Assembly: GCF_001584145.1 (NCBI RefSeq)
Contig: NZ_CP013232.1
Coordinates: 806,001-870,000, forward strand
Direction of reading: 5' to 3'
Source of the DNA: Collimonas fungivorans
GTDB taxonomy: Bacteria > Pseudomonadota > Gammaproteobacteria > Burkholderiales > Burkholderiaceae_D
Length of the DNA: 64,000 nt
Positions within the stretch are counted from its first letter, which is position 1. Every line of letters begins with the position of its first letter. The notes under the pieces were generated by a model. That model had not been told where the DNA came from and did no database searches. It was given only the letters and a program-made list of their open reading frames with translations. This document shows positions 25,416-35,423 of the stretch, piece by piece. A program made the position numbers and the translations under genes.

Positions 25416-26216
25416 ATGAGCGACGACTGGATCGATCGTATCTATGGCGAGGACGCCCTGCAGGGCCTGCAGCGCATCCCTGACGGTTCGGTCGACCTGC
25501 TGCTGGCCGATCCGCCCTACGGCCTGGGCAAGGACTACGGCAACGATTCCGACAAGCTCGACACCGCGGCTTACCTGCGCTGGACCGAAGAATGGATAGA
25601 CGCTGCCTTGCCGAAACTGAAACCCAACGGCAGCCTCTACATTTTCCTGACCTGGCGCTTCTCGCCCGAGATTTTTGTCATGCTCAAGCAGCGCATGATC
25701 ATGAACAACGAAATCATCTGGGACCGGCGGGTCCCTTCGATGGGCGGCGGCACCCGGCGCTTTTCCTCGGTGCACGACACGATAGGCTTCTTTGCCTGCG
25801 CCAAGGACTATTACTTCGACCTCGACGCCATCCGCATTCCCTACGACGCCGAAACCAAGAAAGCCCGTTCGCGCTCGATTTTCGTCGGCGCCAAGTGGCT
25901 GGAACTGGGCTACAACCCGAAAGACGTCTGGAGCGTCTCGCGCCTGCACCGCGAACATCGCGAGCGGGCCGACCACCCGACCCAAAAGCCGCTGGAAATC
26001 GTGGAACGCATGATCAAGGCTTCTTGTCCGCCGGGCGGGATCGTGCTCGATCCTTTCATGGGCAGCGGCACCACGGCAGTGGCGGCGCGCCGCTGCGGCC
26101 GCCGTTTTGTCGGTTTTGAACTCAATCCCGAGTATTGCGCGCTGATTCAACAGCGGCTGGCGCAACTCGACGAGCAGGTCTCCGGCGAACCGCCGCTGGC
26201 TGAGCGTTCGGCTTGA
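25416..26216 (+). CDS. Orphan beta-class DNA methyltransferase inside the his cluster
   Basis: A 266-residue SAM-dependent amino-methyltransferase (N6-adenine or N4-cytosine). Motif IV 'DPPYG' (residues 32-36) comes before the target-recognition region, 'HPTQKPLEIVERM' (motif X) and motif I 'DPFMGSGTTAVAARR' with 'GFELNPEYC' near the C-terminus; this order defines the beta class, as in CcrM and HinfI methylases. No endonuclease gene is next to it. It begins 31 bases after hisD, where hisC would be expected. GTG 25407 is an alternative start. The recognition sequence cannot be read from the protein. Confidence 0.9.
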   Translation: MSDDWIDRIYGEDALQGLQRIPDGSVDLLLADPPYGLGKDYGNDSDKLDTAAYLRWTEEWIDAALPKLKPNGSLYIFLTWRFSPEIFVMLKQRMIMNNEIIWDRRVPSMGGGTRRFSSVHDTIGFFACAKDYYFDLDAIRIPYDAETKKARSRSIFVGAKWLELGYNPKDVWSVSRLHREHRERADHPTQKPLEIVERMIKASCPPGGIVLDPFMGSGTTAVAARRCGRRFVGFELNPEYCALIQQRLAQLDEQVSGEPPLAERSA

Positions 26217-26449
26217 ATAGCAACGCTGATAGCGATTATCAGGACCGCTATTAGCGGGAAAACATGAAAATGTCGGTAAAATGGCGGTGCGGCCCAAAAA
26301 GCTGCCTTGGCCAGGCTTCACTAGTGACTAACGGAGAAGCGGAGAAGCTGCAACAATCCCGATCTTAAATCCGATCGTCGAATAATTTAGTACACTTACC
26401 TCCACGGCGCCTGTGCGCCACCACCTAGCAAATTGGTCTCAAGCTCAAC

Positions 26450-27046
26450 ATGTCTACGCCTCGAACTGCATCGATCACGCGCAATACCAACGAGACGCAA
26501 ATCCGCGTCTCCATCAATCTGGACGGCAGCGGCCAGCAAAAGCTGAATACCGGCGTGCCGTTCCTGGACCACATGCTGGACCAGATTGCACGGCATGGCC
26601 TGATCGACCTCGATATCGAAGCCAATGGCGACCTGCATATCGACGCCCATCACACGGTGGAAGACGTCGGCATTACCCTGGGGCAAGCGTTCGCCAAGGC
26701 CATCGGCGACAAGAAGGGCATCCGCCGCTACGGCCATGCTTATGTGCCGCTGGATGAAGCGCTGTCGCGTGTAGTGATCGATTTTTCCGGCCGTCCAGGC
26801 CTGGAATTCCATGTGCCGTTCAAGCGCGCCATGATCGGCGGCTTCGACGTCGACCTGACCCACGAATTTTTCCAGGGTTTTGTCAATCATGCACTGGTAT
26901 CTTTGCATATCGACAACCTGCGCGGCGAAAACGCCCATCATCAATGCGAAACCGTCTTCAAAGCGTTTGGCCGGGCGTTGCGCATGGCCACAGAACTGGA
27001 TCCGCGTTCCGCCGGCACCATTCCTTCGACCAAAGGCAGCCTCTAA
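26450..27046 (+). CDS. hisB: Imidazoleglycerol-phosphate dehydratase
   Basis: A 198-residue monofunctional dehydratase with two repeats of the metal-binding motif ('[19 protein letters not shown]', '[17 protein letters not shown]'). It has no phosphatase domain, so histidinol-phosphatase is a separate gene elsewhere. The 233 bases before it contain no gene and may hold a promoter, though I see no clear -35/-10 pair. Confidence 0.96.
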   Translation: MSTPRTASITRNTNETQIRVSINLDGSGQQKLNTGVPFLDHMLDQIARHGLIDLDIEANGDLHIDAHHTVEDVGITLGQAFAKAIGDKKGIRRYGHAYVPLDEALSRVVIDFSGRPGLEFHVPFKRAMIGGFDVDLTHEFFQGFVNHALVSLHIDNLRGENAHHQCETVFKAFGRALRMATELDPRSAGTIPSTKGSL

Positions 27047-27094
27047 GGTTGAGCTTATTTACCCGGACTTCCTCTCGGGACTTGAATCTTTATC

Positions 27095-27733
27095 ATGAAC
27101 AAAATTGTTGTGGTTGACTATGGCATGGGCAACTTGCGCTCCGTAGCGCAAGCCCTGCGCCAGGTGGCGCCGGAAGCCGAGGTCCTGATCTCCGGTACGA
27201 TTGCCGATATACGGTCGGCCGATCGCCTGGTCTTGCCAGGCCAGGGCGCAATGCCGGATTGCATGCGCAGCCTGCGCGAATCCGGGCTGCAGGAGGTGTT
27301 GCTGGAAGCTGCGCGCAACAAGCCGCTGCTGGGCGTCTGCGTCGGCGAGCAGATGTTGTTCGACCTGAGCGAAGAGGGCGATACCGCAGGCCTGGGCTTG
27401 TTGCCCGGCAAGGTAGTGCGCTTCCGCCTGGACGGCCGGCTGCAGGACGACGGCTCGCGTTTCAAGGTGCCGCAGATGGGCTGGAACCGAGTGCGCCAGA
27501 CGCAGTCTCATCCGCTCTGGCACGGTATTGCCGATCAGGATTATTTTTATTTCGTCCATAGTTATTACGCAGCGCCGGCCGCTGCTGCGCATACCTTCGG
27601 CGAGACTGAGTACGGTGCGGCGTTTAGCTGCGCGGTCGGTCGTGATAATATTTTCGCGACGCAGTTCCATCCCGAGAAAAGCGCCAGCGCCGGCTTGCAG
27701 CTGTACCAGAATTTCGTGCAATGGAAACCCTGA
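27095..27733 (+). CDS. hisH: Imidazole glycerol phosphate synthase, glutaminase subunit
   Basis: A 212-residue class I glutaminase that supplies ammonia to HisF. Catalytic Cys82 ('[12 protein letters not shown]') and the His-Glu pair in '[13 protein letters not shown]' are present, as is the '[14 protein letters not shown]' start. Confidence 0.96.
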   Translation: MNKIVVVDYGMGNLRSVAQALRQVAPEAEVLISGTIADIRSADRLVLPGQGAMPDCMRSLRESGLQEVLLEAARNKPLLGVCVGEQMLFDLSEEGDTAGLGLLPGKVVRFRLDGRLQDDGSRFKVPQMGWNRVRQTQSHPLWHGIADQDYFYFVHSYYAAPAAAAHTFGETEYGAAFSCAVGRDNIFATQFHPEKSASAGLQLYQNFVQWKP

Positions 27734-27735
27734 AC

Positions 27736-27761
27736 ATAAACCGGCATTTCTTCCGGTTTAT
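27736..27761 (+). terminator. Hairpin between hisH and hisA
   Basis: Perfect 9-bp stem ATAAACCGG/CCGGTTTAT with an 8-base loop immediately after hisH. A T-rich tract (GATTTTTATTCAGATTTTT) follows at some distance, so it may be a weak or partial terminator, or an RNA-processing or stabilising element inside the operon. Confidence 0.5.
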
Positions 27762-27812
27762 ATGGATTTTTATTCAGATTTTTAACTGACTTCACCTCAT
27801 ACAATTGTAGCC

Positions 27813-28637
27813 ATGCTGCTGATACCTGCCATCGACCTCAAAGACGGTCACTGCGTACGCCTGAAACAGGGCGATATGGACCAAGCCACCGTGTTTTCCG
27901 ACGATCCGGGCGAAATGGCCCGCCATTGGCTGATGCAAGGCGCACGCCGCCTGCACCTGGTCGACCTGAACGGCGCGTTCGCCGGCAAGCCGAAGAACGA
28001 ACCGGCGGTCAAGGCCATCATCAAGGCCGTGCGCGAGTTCGCCCTGCTCAACGGTGTCGAAGAAATTCCGGTGCAGCTGGGCGGCGGCATCCGCGACCTC
28101 GACACCATCGAGCGTTACCTGGACGACGGCCTCAGCTACATCATCATCGGCACCGCCGCAGTCAAGAACCCCGGTTTCCTGCAAGATGCCTGCAGCGCGT
28201 TTCCCGGCCAGATCATCGTCGGCCTCGACGCCAAGGACGGCAAGGTCGCGACCGACGGCTGGAGCAAGCTGTCCGGCCACGAAGTGATCGACCTCGCCAA
28301 GAAATTCGAAGACTACGGCTGTTCTTCCATCGTCTACACCGACATCGGCCGCGACGGCATGATGGGCGGCGTCAATATCGAAGCCACCGTCAAACTGGCG
28401 CAAAGCATGACGATCCCGGTGATCGCTTCCGGCGGCGTCCACAATGTGCACGATGTGGAAGCCTTGTGCGCGGTGCAGGACGAGGGCATCGAGGCCGTGA
28501 TCTGCGGCCGCTCGATCTACGAAGGCACGCTTGACCTGCGTTCGGCGCAAGAGCGCGCCGACGAATTGAGCAACGGCGTGGCTGACTATATCGATGGCCA
28601 GGATTTATCGGAGCAGCCCGCCGCTGACAAGCCATGA
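27813..28637 (+). CDS. hisA: Phosphoribosylformimino-5-aminoimidazole carboxamide ribotide isomerase
   Basis: A 274-residue TIM-barrel isomerase (ProFAR to PRFAR). '[20 protein letters not shown]' with the catalytic Asp8 and the phosphate loops 'VQLGGGIRD' and 'IASGGVHN' are present. The last ~25 residues ([24 protein letters not shown]) extend past the usual ~245-250-residue family end and look disordered. Overlaps hisF by 4 bases. Confidence 0.96.
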   Translation: MLLIPAIDLKDGHCVRLKQGDMDQATVFSDDPGEMARHWLMQGARRLHLVDLNGAFAGKPKNEPAVKAIIKAVREFALLNGVEEIPVQLGGGIRDLDTIERYLDDGLSYIIIGTAAVKNPGFLQDACSAFPGQIIVGLDAKDGKVATDGWSKLSGHEVIDLAKKFEDYGCSSIVYTDIGRDGMMGGVNIEATVKLAQSMTIPVIASGGVHNVHDVEALCAVQDEGIEAVICGRSIYEGTLDLRSAQERADELSNGVADYIDGQDLSEQPAADKP

Positions 28638-29398
28638 CCCTCGCCAAACGCATCATCCCTTGTCTGGACGTGACCAATGGCCGCGTCGTCAAGGGCGTCA
28701 ATTTCCTGGAGCTGCGCGATGCCGGCGATCCGGTCGAGATCGCGCGCCGCTACGACCAGCAGGGCGCCGATGAGATCACCTTCCTCGACATCACCGCTTC
28801 CTCCGACGGCCGCGACCTGATCCTGCCGATCATCGAAGCGGTCGCCTCGCAGGTGTTCATTCCGCTGACGGTAGGCGGCGGCGTGCGTGCGGTGGAAGAC
28901 GTGCGGCGCTTGCTGAATGCCGGCGCCGACAAGGTCGGCATCAATACCTCCGCCGTCACCAATCCGCAGCTGGTGGCGGACGCCGCCGCCAAGTACGGAT
29001 CGCAATGCATCGTGGTCGCCATCGACGCCAAGCAGGTCGCGCCCGGCAAGTGGGAAGTGTTCACCCATGGCGGGCGCAAGGCCACCGGTCTTGACGCAAT
29101 TGAATGGGCGCAAAAGATGGAGCAGCTGGGCGCGGGCGAAATCCTGCTGACCAGCATGGACCGCGACGGCACCAAGGTCGGTTTCGACCTAGCGTTGACC
29201 AGCAGCGTCTCCAACGCCGTGACGATACCGGTGATTGCCTCCGGCGGCGTCGGCGGTTTGCAAGACCTGGCTGACGGTATCAAGATCGGCCGCGCCGATG
29301 CGGTGCTGGCGGCGAGCATTTTCCACTATGGTCAACACACTGTGCAGGAAGCCAAGCAGTTCATGGCGGCACAGCAGATCCCGATGAGGCTAGCATGA
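28634..29398 (+). CDS. hisF: Imidazole glycerol phosphate synthase, cyclase subunit
   Basis: A 254-residue TIM-barrel cyclase with catalytic Asp in '[18 protein letters not shown]' and Asp in '[15 protein letters not shown]'. Partners HisH to make imidazole glycerol phosphate and AICAR. Coupled to hisA and hisI by 4-base overlaps. Confidence 0.97.
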   Translation: MTLAKRIIPCLDVTNGRVVKGVNFLELRDAGDPVEIARRYDQQGADEITFLDITASSDGRDLILPIIEAVASQVFIPLTVGGGVRAVEDVRRLLNAGADKVGINTSAVTNPQLVADAAAKYGSQCIVVAIDAKQVAPGKWEVFTHGGRKATGLDAIEWAQKMEQLGAGEILLTSMDRDGTKVGFDLALTSSVSNAVTIPVIASGGVGGLQDLADGIKIGRADAVLAASIFHYGQHTVQEAKQFMAAQQIPMRLA

Positions 29399-29790
29399 GC
29401 AGCGTGAGTTGGTTAAACAAGGTCAGATGGGATGAACACGGCCTGGTGCCGGTGATTGCCCAGGAGCTAGGCTCGAACGATGTCCTGATGTTCGCCTGGA
29501 TGAACCGCGACGCCCTGGCGAAGACGGTGGCGCTGGGCGAGGCGGTGTACTGGAGCCGCACCCGCAAGAAACTGTGGCACAAGGGCGAAGAGTCCGGCCA
29601 TGTGCAGAAAGTGCACGAAATCCGCCTCGATTGCGACGAAGACGTGGTGCTGCTGAAAGTGACCCAGGCCGGCGACATCGCCTGCCATACCGGCCGCCAT
29701 TCCTGCTTCTTCCAGAAGCTGGAGAACGACAGCAAGAGCTGGGAAACGGTCGAACCGGTATTGAAAGAGCCGGATGAGATTTACAAGTAA
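29395..29790 (+). CDS. hisI: Phosphoribosyl-AMP cyclohydrolase
   Basis: A 131-residue monofunctional cyclohydrolase; '[16 protein letters not shown]'-type segment, '[22 protein letters not shown]' and the zinc-binding 'DCDEDVVLL...[10 protein letters not shown]' are present. hisI and hisE are separate genes, unlike the E. coli fusion. Confidence 0.96.
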   Translation: MSSVSWLNKVRWDEHGLVPVIAQELGSNDVLMFAWMNRDALAKTVALGEAVYWSRTRKKLWHKGEESGHVQKVHEIRLDCDEDVVLLKVTQAGDIACHTGRHSCFFQKLENDSKSWETVEPVLKEPDEIYK

Positions 29791-29814
29791 GCAGATAAAT
29801 AAGCGGATCCGATC

Positions 29815-30192
29815 ATGAGTGAAACCCTGAAGCGCCTGGCGGCAGTCATCGAGTCGCGCAAGCCGGCTAACGGCGGCGACCCCGAGACTTCGTACGTGGC
29901 CCGTCTGTTCGCCAAGGGCGACGACGCGATCCTGAAAAAAATCGGCGAGGAAGCGACGGAAACCGTGATGGCGGCCAAGGATGCGCGGGTGGACGGCGAC
30001 GTTTCGCATGTGCTGTACGAGTGCGCCGACCTGTGGTTCCACTCAATGATCATGCTGGCCCAGTTCAACCTGACGCCGCAAGACGTGCTGCAGGAACTGG
30101 CGCGGCGCGAAGGCCTGTCCGGCATCGAGGAAAAAGCCAGCCGCAAGCTGACTGCCCGTGAACAGCAGGAAACCGACCAAGGCAAGATCTGA
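29815..30192 (+). CDS. hisE: Phosphoribosyl-ATP pyrophosphatase
   Basis: A 125-residue all-alpha NTP pyrophosphatase (MazG-like fold) with the metal-binding '[15 protein letters not shown]' and '[13 protein letters not shown]'-like helix ('[18 protein letters not shown]'). Acts directly after HisG. It lies 24 bases after hisI. Confidence 0.95.
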   Translation: MSETLKRLAAVIESRKPANGGDPETSYVARLFAKGDDAILKKIGEEATETVMAAKDARVDGDVSHVLYECADLWFHSMIMLAQFNLTPQDVLQELARREGLSGIEEKASRKLTAREQQETDQGKI

Positions 30193-30227
30193 AGCAGGAT
30201 CTGAATCGATCAAGACCCGGAGATAAT

Positions 30228-30599
30228 TTGGAAAATTGTATTTTTTGCAAAATTGCAGCCAAGCAGATTCCCTCGAAAGCGATCTATGAAGACGACGACC
30301 TGATCGCTTTCCATGACATCAATCCGGCCGCGCCCATCCATTTCCTGATCGTGCCCAAGCAGCACATCCCGACTTTGGCCGATTGTACTGAGGCGCACGC
30401 CGCTTTGTTAGGTAAAATGGCGCTGCTGGCGCCGCGCCTGGCGCAAGAACAGGGCTGCGGTTACCAGCTGGACGAGCAGGGCCAGGCCAGCGGCGGCTAC
30501 AAGACGATCTTCAACGTCGGGCCTGACGGCGGCCAAGAGGTGTACCATTTGCATATGCACGTCATCGGCGGACCAAAGCCGTGGCGCGGGCAGCGCTGA
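30228..30599 (+). CDS. HIT-family purine nucleoside phosphoramidase (HinT-like)
   Basis: A 123-residue HIT protein. The histidine triad 'HLHMHVIGG' has His107, His109 and His111; 'CIFCKIAAKQIPSKAIYEDDDLIAFHDINPAAPIHFLIVPKQHI' is the usual N-terminal part. It starts at TTG 30228, supported by CGGAGA 4-10 bases upstream and by the family N-terminus. Being directly after hisE is a common betaproteobacterial arrangement. Confidence 0.93.
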   Translation: MENCIFCKIAAKQIPSKAIYEDDDLIAFHDINPAAPIHFLIVPKQHIPTLADCTEAHAALLGKMALLAPRLAQEQGCGYQLDEQGQASGGYKTIFNVGPDGGQEVYHLHMHVIGGPKPWRGQR

Positions 30600-30694
30600 T
30601 TGCAGCGGACTGGTGTCCGGCGGCAACGGAGCTGGGATTAACGGTTAATTTGACTTAGCAGGATCGGGCAGGTTTGCCCGACAAGGAGAAAAAA

Positions 30695-30904
30695 ATGGGT
30701 TCGTTCAGCATTTGGCACTGGTTGATCGTGCTGGTTATCGTCATGCTGGTGTTTGGCACCAAGAAAATCGGCAACATGGGTTCCGACCTGGGCAAGGCGG
30801 TCAAGGGTTTCAAGGATGGCGTCAAGGGCGAGGAAGAAAAGCAGGCCGCCGACAAGGCGACGATTGACGTCGCCGCCAAAGAAAAGGACAAGTCCGGCAA
30901 CTGA
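30695..30904 (+). CDS. tatA: Sec-independent translocase subunit TatA
   Basis: A 69-residue protein: short N-terminal membrane helix ('[17 protein letters not shown]'), '[21 protein letters not shown]' amphipathic helix and an acidic/lysine tail. TatA oligomers form the translocation path for folded proteins. ATG 30695 has an AAGGAG site 7 bases before it and gives the family start MGSFSIWHW. Confidence 0.95.
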   Translation: MGSFSIWHWLIVLVIVMLVFGTKKIGNMGSDLGKAVKGFKDGVKGEEEKQAADKATIDVAAKEKDKSGN

Positions 30905-30965
30905 GTCACGGCTGCCGGCGTGCATGCATGACGCCGGCCTGCCCTGAGGCTTGCCGCCACTCCTC

Positions 30966-31466
30966 ATGATCGATATTGGTCTTACTAAACTTGCACTGAT
31001 CGGCGTCGTTGCACTGGTTGTCATCGGGCCGGAGAAATTGCCGACCGTGGCCCGCATGGCGGGCTCCCTGTTCGGCCGTGCGCAGCGTTACATCAACGAG
31101 GTCAAATCCGAAGTCAGCCGCGAGATCGAGCTGGAAGAGCTGCGCAAGATGCAGAAAGACGTGCGGGAAGCCGCCAGCGACATCGAGCAGAGCTTCGCCA
31201 GCACGGTCGCCGACACCAAGCAGTCGCTGCATGCTGCCTGGGACGACGGCAGCGCCGGCGTTGCCGACAATTTCCGGGTCGAGCAGCTGGCGCAGACGCT
31301 CAAGGCCAAGAGCTTCCGCAAGAAGAAACTGGCGCGCACCAGCGCCATTCCTGCCTGGTACAAACAGCAAAGCGGCCAGAAGGCGCGCGTCCTGTCGGGC
31401 GCCGCACGTGTCGCAAAATACCGTCCGGCCGGCCAAAGCAAGGCTTCCGGTTCATTTTTTTCATGA
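30966..31466 (+). CDS. tatB: Sec-independent translocase subunit TatB
   Basis: A 166-residue protein with the TatB N-terminus 'MIDIGLTKLALIGVVALVVIGPEKLPTVAR' and a long charged amphipathic helix. It receives twin-arginine precursors with TatC. ATG 30966 is chosen over TTG 30951. Confidence 0.94.
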   Translation: MIDIGLTKLALIGVVALVVIGPEKLPTVARMAGSLFGRAQRYINEVKSEVSREIELEELRKMQKDVREAASDIEQSFASTVADTKQSLHAAWDDGSAGVADNFRVEQLAQTLKAKSFRKKKLARTSAIPAWYKQQSGQKARVLSGAARVAKYRPAGQSKASGSFFS

Positions 31467-31539
31467 TTTCATGCTTCGCCTCTAGCCAGGCCAATGCTGA
31501 AATCGGCCAATCCGCCTGTTTGCAAAACACCTTGCTCCC

Positions 31540-32310
31540 ATGACTGAAGAACAAAAGACCAGCGGCGTCGAAGAGACGTTCATTTCGCACCTGGTGGAAT
31601 TGCGCAATCGCATCATGAAGGCGTCGATCGCCGTGATCGTGGTGTTCCTGTGCCTGATGCCTTGGGCCGCGCATATCTACGACCTGCTGGCGGCGCCTAT
31701 GCTGGCCGCCCTGCCGGTGGGCGCCAAGATGATCGCCACCGGCGTCATCACGCCGTTCCTGATCCCGGTCAAGGTGACCTTGCTGCTGGCTTTTGTCATC
31801 GCCCTGCCATGGGTGCTGTACCAGCTATGGGCGTTTATCGCGCCAGGCTTGTATGCGCATGAAAAGAAACTGATCGCGCCGCTGGTGATTTCATCGTCGT
31901 TATTGTTCATTATGGGCGTAGCGTTTTGCTACTACCTGGTATTCGGGGTGATTTTTCACTTCATCAACAATTTCGCCCCGAAATCGGTCTCGGTGGCGCC
32001 GGACATCGATAGCTATTTCGATTTCGTGATGACCATGTTCATTGCCTTCGGCATGACATTTGAAGTGCCGATCGTGGTGATCGTACTGGTGCGCATGGGC
32101 CTGGTTTCGGTGGAAAAGCTGAAGTCGATCCGTCCCTACATCATTGTAGGAGCTTTCGTGATTGCTGCAATCGTGACGCCGCCGGACATCATGAGCCAGC
32201 TGCTGCTGGCCGTGCCTTTATGCCTGTTGTTCGAGATAGGCCTGCTGGTGGCGCCGCTGTTCGTCAAGGCGACCCAGGCGCCGGCGGAAGAGCCGGAAAA
32301 AACCAGTTGA
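31540..32310 (+). CDS. tatC: Sec-independent translocase subunit TatC
   Basis: A 256-residue, six-helix receptor for twin-arginine signal peptides. 'FISHLVELRNRIMKASIA' and the conserved Glu/Phe loop 'QLWAFIAPGLYAHEKKLIAPLVISSSLLFIMGVAFCYYLVF' are present. Last gene of tatABC. Confidence 0.96.
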   Translation: MTEEQKTSGVEETFISHLVELRNRIMKASIAVIVVFLCLMPWAAHIYDLLAAPMLAALPVGAKMIATGVITPFLIPVKVTLLLAFVIALPWVLYQLWAFIAPGLYAHEKKLIAPLVISSSLLFIMGVAFCYYLVFGVIFHFINNFAPKSVSVAPDIDSYFDFVMTMFIAFGMTFEVPIVVIVLVRMGLVSVEKLKSIRPYIIVGAFVIAAIVTPPDIMSQLLLAVPLCLLFEIGLLVAPLFVKATQAPAEEPEKTS

Positions 32311-32314
32311 ATTA

Positions 32315-32343
32315 AACGGGTGGCGCCATGCCGCCCGGGTTTT
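32315..32343. terminator. Hairpin between convergent tatC and DUF2461 genes
   Basis: Stem CGGGTGGC/GCCGCCCG (one G-U) with loop GCCAT, then GGTTTT on the + strand and AATTAAACC-type bases on the other. Short T-run, so efficiency is uncertain. Confidence 0.5.
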
Positions 32344-33028
32344 ACTCGGCGATCGGGGTCTTGATCTGCCGCAGCCAGCTTACCAGCGGGTAAGCGTCTT
32401 TAAAGCCGGACACCAGTTCTTTCTCCAGCGCGTCCGACAGCATCTTCTTCACTGACTGCTCGTTCCAGACGATAAAGTTTTTCATCTTGATGTATTCGAT
32501 GTGCGGCGAGTCGGCGTCGAACCCTTTGGGCGGACGCTTCAGCTGACCCTCGGTCTGCAGGTCGCCGTAAGTCTCCACCAGCTTCTTGTTTTTCAGCAGC
32601 TTGCCAAAACCGTTGGCATCGGCCACCACTTGCTGGCGGATCGCCCGCAGGCGGTCGGCAGGCGGCATGTATTCGCCGCTTGCGATGAGCAAAGTGCCGC
32701 TGGCGTCGATATGGAAATAATAAGCCGGACCGCCGCCCTGGCTCGGTTTCTTCAAGCCGCTGGCGGTGATCGATGCCGAGAAATAGGATTTGTACGGGCT
32801 CTTGTCGTGCGAGAAGCGCATGTCGCGGTTGATCCGGAACAGCGCTTTCTTCGGATTGCAGCCGGCGATTGCCGGATCGAACTTGCTGACCTGGGCGATC
32901 AGGCGCACCACCAGTTCCAGGAACTCCGCCCGCAAGATATCGTAGCGCGGCTTGTTCATGACAAACCAGGCCCGGTTGTTATTCTCCGCCAGTTCGGCGA
33001 GGTATTGGGTCAGGTCGCGTACGTGCAT
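32342..33028 (-). CDS. DUF2461 (TIGR02453) family protein
   Basis: A 228-residue member of a widespread family of unknown function. The start 'MHVRDLTQYLAELAENNNRAWFVMNKPRYDILRAEFLELV' and the middle 'FRINRDMRFSHDKSPYKSYFSASI' are its hallmarks. No membrane segment or signal peptide. It lies 33 bases after htrA on the same strand and may be cotranscribed with it. Confidence 0.88.
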   Translation of the reverse strand: MHVRDLTQYLAELAENNNRAWFVMNKPRYDILRAEFLELVVRLIAQVSKFDPAIAGCNPKKALFRINRDMRFSHDKSPYKSYFSASITASGLKKPSQGGGPAYYFHIDASGTLLIASGEYMPPADRLRAIRQQVVADANGFGKLLKNKKLVETYGDLQTEGQLKRPPKGFDADSPHIEYIKMKNFIVWNEQSVKKMLSDALEKELVSGFKDAYPLVSWLRQIKTPIAE

Positions 33029-33061
33029 TACCGGTTTCCTTTTATGCGGGTTTATTCGGGT

Positions 33062-34228
33062 TTACTCTGGCTCTCGCTTCATCGGCGGCCGCTTGCCGAT
33101 AACGGCTTCTACCGTGGTTTCCTGGGTCTTGCGCAATACCGTCAGCTTGGCTTTGCTGCCGGGCTGCAGCTGGGCGATCAGGTTGGTCATGTCGGTGCTG
33201 TCGGTGATCGGCTTGCCTTCGATCGCCACCAGGATGTCGCCTGGCTTCAGGCCAGCCTTGTCGGCCGGGCCATTCTTGATTACGCCGGCGATGATGGCGC
33301 CGGTGCTGCGGTTCAGGCCGAAGCTCTCGGCCAGTTCGGGCGTGATGTCCTGCGGTTCGACGCCGATATAACCGCGCACCATGTGGCCGGTATTGATGAT
33401 TGATTCCATCACGGTCTTGGCGGTCGTCATGGGCACGGCAAAACCGATCCCGAGCGAACCGCCGGTGCGCGAATAGATCGCGGTGTTGATGCCGATCAGG
33501 TTGCCGTTGGTGTCGATCAGGGCGCCGCCGGAATTGCCGGGGTTGATCGCAGCGTCGGTCTGGATGAAGTTCTCGAACTGGTTGATGCCGAGATGGCTGC
33601 GGCCCAGCGCCGAAATGATGCCCATCGTCACCGTCTGGCCAACGCCGAACGGATTGCCGATAGCCAGCACGACATCGCCGACGCTGGCCTGGTCGGCGCG
33701 GCCCAGCGTCACCGCCGGCAGGTTCGGCAACTCGATCTTGATCACGGCCAGGTCGGTTTCGGGATCGGTGCCCACCACCTTGGCGGTAGTGGTGCGGCCG
33801 TCGGCCAGCGCCACTTCGATTTCATCGGCCGCTTCCACCACATGGTTGTTAGTCAGGATATAACCCTGGGCGCTGACGATGACGCCCGAGCCGAGGCTGG
33901 ACTGCTTGTCGTCGTCGGCGTCGCCGCGGTCGCCGAAGAATTTCCGCAGCAGCGGATCTTCCGGCATGTCAGGGGTGACCGGCTTGGCGTCCTTGCTGGT
34001 GAAAACATTCACTACCGACGGCATGGCGCGCTGCGCAGCCTGGCGGTAGGAGCCCGGCGTCGGCGTGCCCGGAGCGGCTTCCTGCAGAGGCACCTTGGAG
34101 GCGGCGATATGCAGCGGCGAACTGGTCAAAGCGCCATTTAGCCAATCCGGCTTCAAGGTCGCTACAATGAACCAGATCGCTAAACCGATGGTGATGGTTT
34201 GCGCAAATAACAGCCAGAAACGTCGCAT
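33062..34228 (-). CDS. HtrA/DegS-like membrane-anchored serine protease
   Basis: A 388-residue S1C protease with an N-terminal membrane anchor (about residues 5-25), a trypsin-like domain with the triad His129 ('TNNHVVEA'), Asp159 ('ETDLAVIKI') and Ser233 ('NPGNSGGAL'), and a single C-terminal PDZ domain (about 280-375). One PDZ and an uncleaved anchor resemble DegS rather than DegP. It handles misfolded envelope proteins or stress signalling (family knowledge). Divergent from the Nif3-like gene, with 28 bases between starts. Confidence 0.93.
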   Translation of the reverse strand: MRRFWLLFAQTITIGLAIWFIVATLKPDWLNGALTSSPLHIAASKVPLQEAAPGTPTPGSYRQAAQRAMPSVVNVFTSKDAKPVTPDMPEDPLLRKFFGDRGDADDDKQSSLGSGVIVSAQGYILTNNHVVEAADEIEVALADGRTTTAKVVGTDPETDLAVIKIELPNLPAVTLGRADQASVGDVVLAIGNPFGVGQTVTMGIISALGRSHLGINQFENFIQTDAAINPGNSGGALIDTNGNLIGINTAIYSRTGGSLGIGFAVPMTTAKTVMESIINTGHMVRGYIGVEPQDITPELAESFGLNRSTGAIIAGVIKNGPADKAGLKPGDILVAIEGKPITDSTDMTNLIAQLQPGSKAKLTVLRKTQETTVEAVIGKRPPMKREPE

Positions 34229-34256
34229 AGTGAAGATCTTAGAAGGAGTAGGAATC

Positions 34257-35033
34257 GTGAATCAAGAATCGGTGAAACCGGTGGATCGTATTGAACTGGC
34301 GAAATATCTTGCCGAAGCGTTAAATATTACACAGTTCCGTGATTATTGCCCAAATGGCTTGCAGGTGGAAGGACGTGCTGAAATTAAGCGCCTGGTGAGC
34401 GGCGTCACCGCCAGCCTCGCCCTGCTGGAAGCGGCCGTGGACAGCGGCGCGGACGCTATCCTGGTGCACCACGGCTATTTTTGGCGCGGCGAAGATGCGC
34501 GCGTCGTCGGCCCCAAGCACAAACGCCTGAAATTGCTGCTGACGCACGACATCAACCTGTTTGCCTACCACCTGCCGCTCGATGCCCACCCGGAATTCGG
34601 CAACAATGTGCAGCTGGCGCAGCAACTGGGCCTGGCGCCGAACGGCCGGTTCGGCGACGACAGCCTGGGCTGGCTGGGCAGCGCCAGCGATCCGCGGGTA
34701 AGCACGGTGGGCGACCTGGCGCAGGTGATTGAGCGGCAGCTGAAACGCGCCCCGGTTCTGATCGGCGATCCGTCCCAGCGCCTGGGGCAAATCGCCTGGT
34801 GCACCGGCGCCGCGCAAAACCTGCTGGGCGATGCGATTGCCGCCGGCGCCGGGGTCTACATCAGCGGCGAGATTTCCGAGCCGACCGTGCACCTGGCGCG
34901 CGAAACCGGGGTAGCTTACCTGGCGGCCGGCCACCACGCCACCGAGCGTTACGGCGTGCAGGCGCTGGGCCGGCACCTGGCCGAGCGTTTCGGTCTGCAG
35001 CATCAATTCATCGACATCGACAACCCGGTTTAA
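34257..35033 (+). CDS. Nif3-like dinuclear metal-centre protein (GTP cyclohydrolase I type 2 homologue)
   Basis: A 258-residue member of the NIF3/YbgI family: '[11 protein letters not shown]', '[15 protein letters not shown]' and the C-terminal '[37 protein letters not shown]' bear the metal-binding His/Glu residues. Function is unsettled. GTG 34257 is chosen because AGAAGGAG lies 7-14 bases before it and the protein then starts [18 protein letters not shown]; longer in-frame starts would run into htrA. Confidence 0.9.
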   Translation: MNQESVKPVDRIELAKYLAEALNITQFRDYCPNGLQVEGRAEIKRLVSGVTASLALLEAAVDSGADAILVHHGYFWRGEDARVVGPKHKRLKLLLTHDINLFAYHLPLDAHPEFGNNVQLAQQLGLAPNGRFGDDSLGWLGSASDPRVSTVGDLAQVIERQLKRAPVLIGDPSQRLGQIAWCTGAAQNLLGDAIAAGAGVYISGEISEPTVHLARETGVAYLAAGHHATERYGVQALGRHLAERFGLQHQFIDIDNPV

Positions 35034-35036
35034 TGT

Positions 35037-35423
35037 ATGAGTAAAACAGTCGAAGCAGTACGTATCGACAAATGGCTGTGGGCGGCGCGGTTTTTCAAGA
35101 CCCGCACGCTGGCCAGCGATGCCGTCGACAACGGCAAGGTCAGGTTGAACGACGAGCGGACCAAGCCGGCACACAGCCTGAAAGCCGGCGATATCCTGGC
35201 GATCGACAACGGCGCCAGCGTGTGGGAGGTGGCGGTACTGCTCCTGAGCGATACCCGCAGCTCGGCGGCGGTTGCGCAGACGCTGTACCGGGAAACCGAG
35301 CAAAGCATAGCGAAACGCGCGACGCTGGCAGAAGACAGGCGGTTTTTCCGCGAGCCGACCATGCAGCTCAAAGGGCGGCCAACCAAGCGCGACCGCCGTC
35401 TGCTGGACAAGACGCAGTCCTGA
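35037..35423 (+). CDS. S4-domain RNA-binding protein (Hsp15/HslR-like)
   Basis: A 128-residue protein with an N-terminal S4 domain ('VRIDKWLWAARFFKTRTLASDAVDNGKVRLNDERTKPAHSLKAGDIL') and a basic C-tail ('GRPTKRDRRLLDK'), the Hsp15 architecture. Hsp15 rescues stalled 50S subunits that carry nascent chains. It starts 3 bases after the Nif3-like gene. Confidence 0.92.
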   Translation: MSKTVEAVRIDKWLWAARFFKTRTLASDAVDNGKVRLNDERTKPAHSLKAGDILAIDNGASVWEVAVLLLSDTRSSAAVAQTLYRETEQSIAKRATLAEDRRFFREPTMQLKGRPTKRDRRLLDKTQS

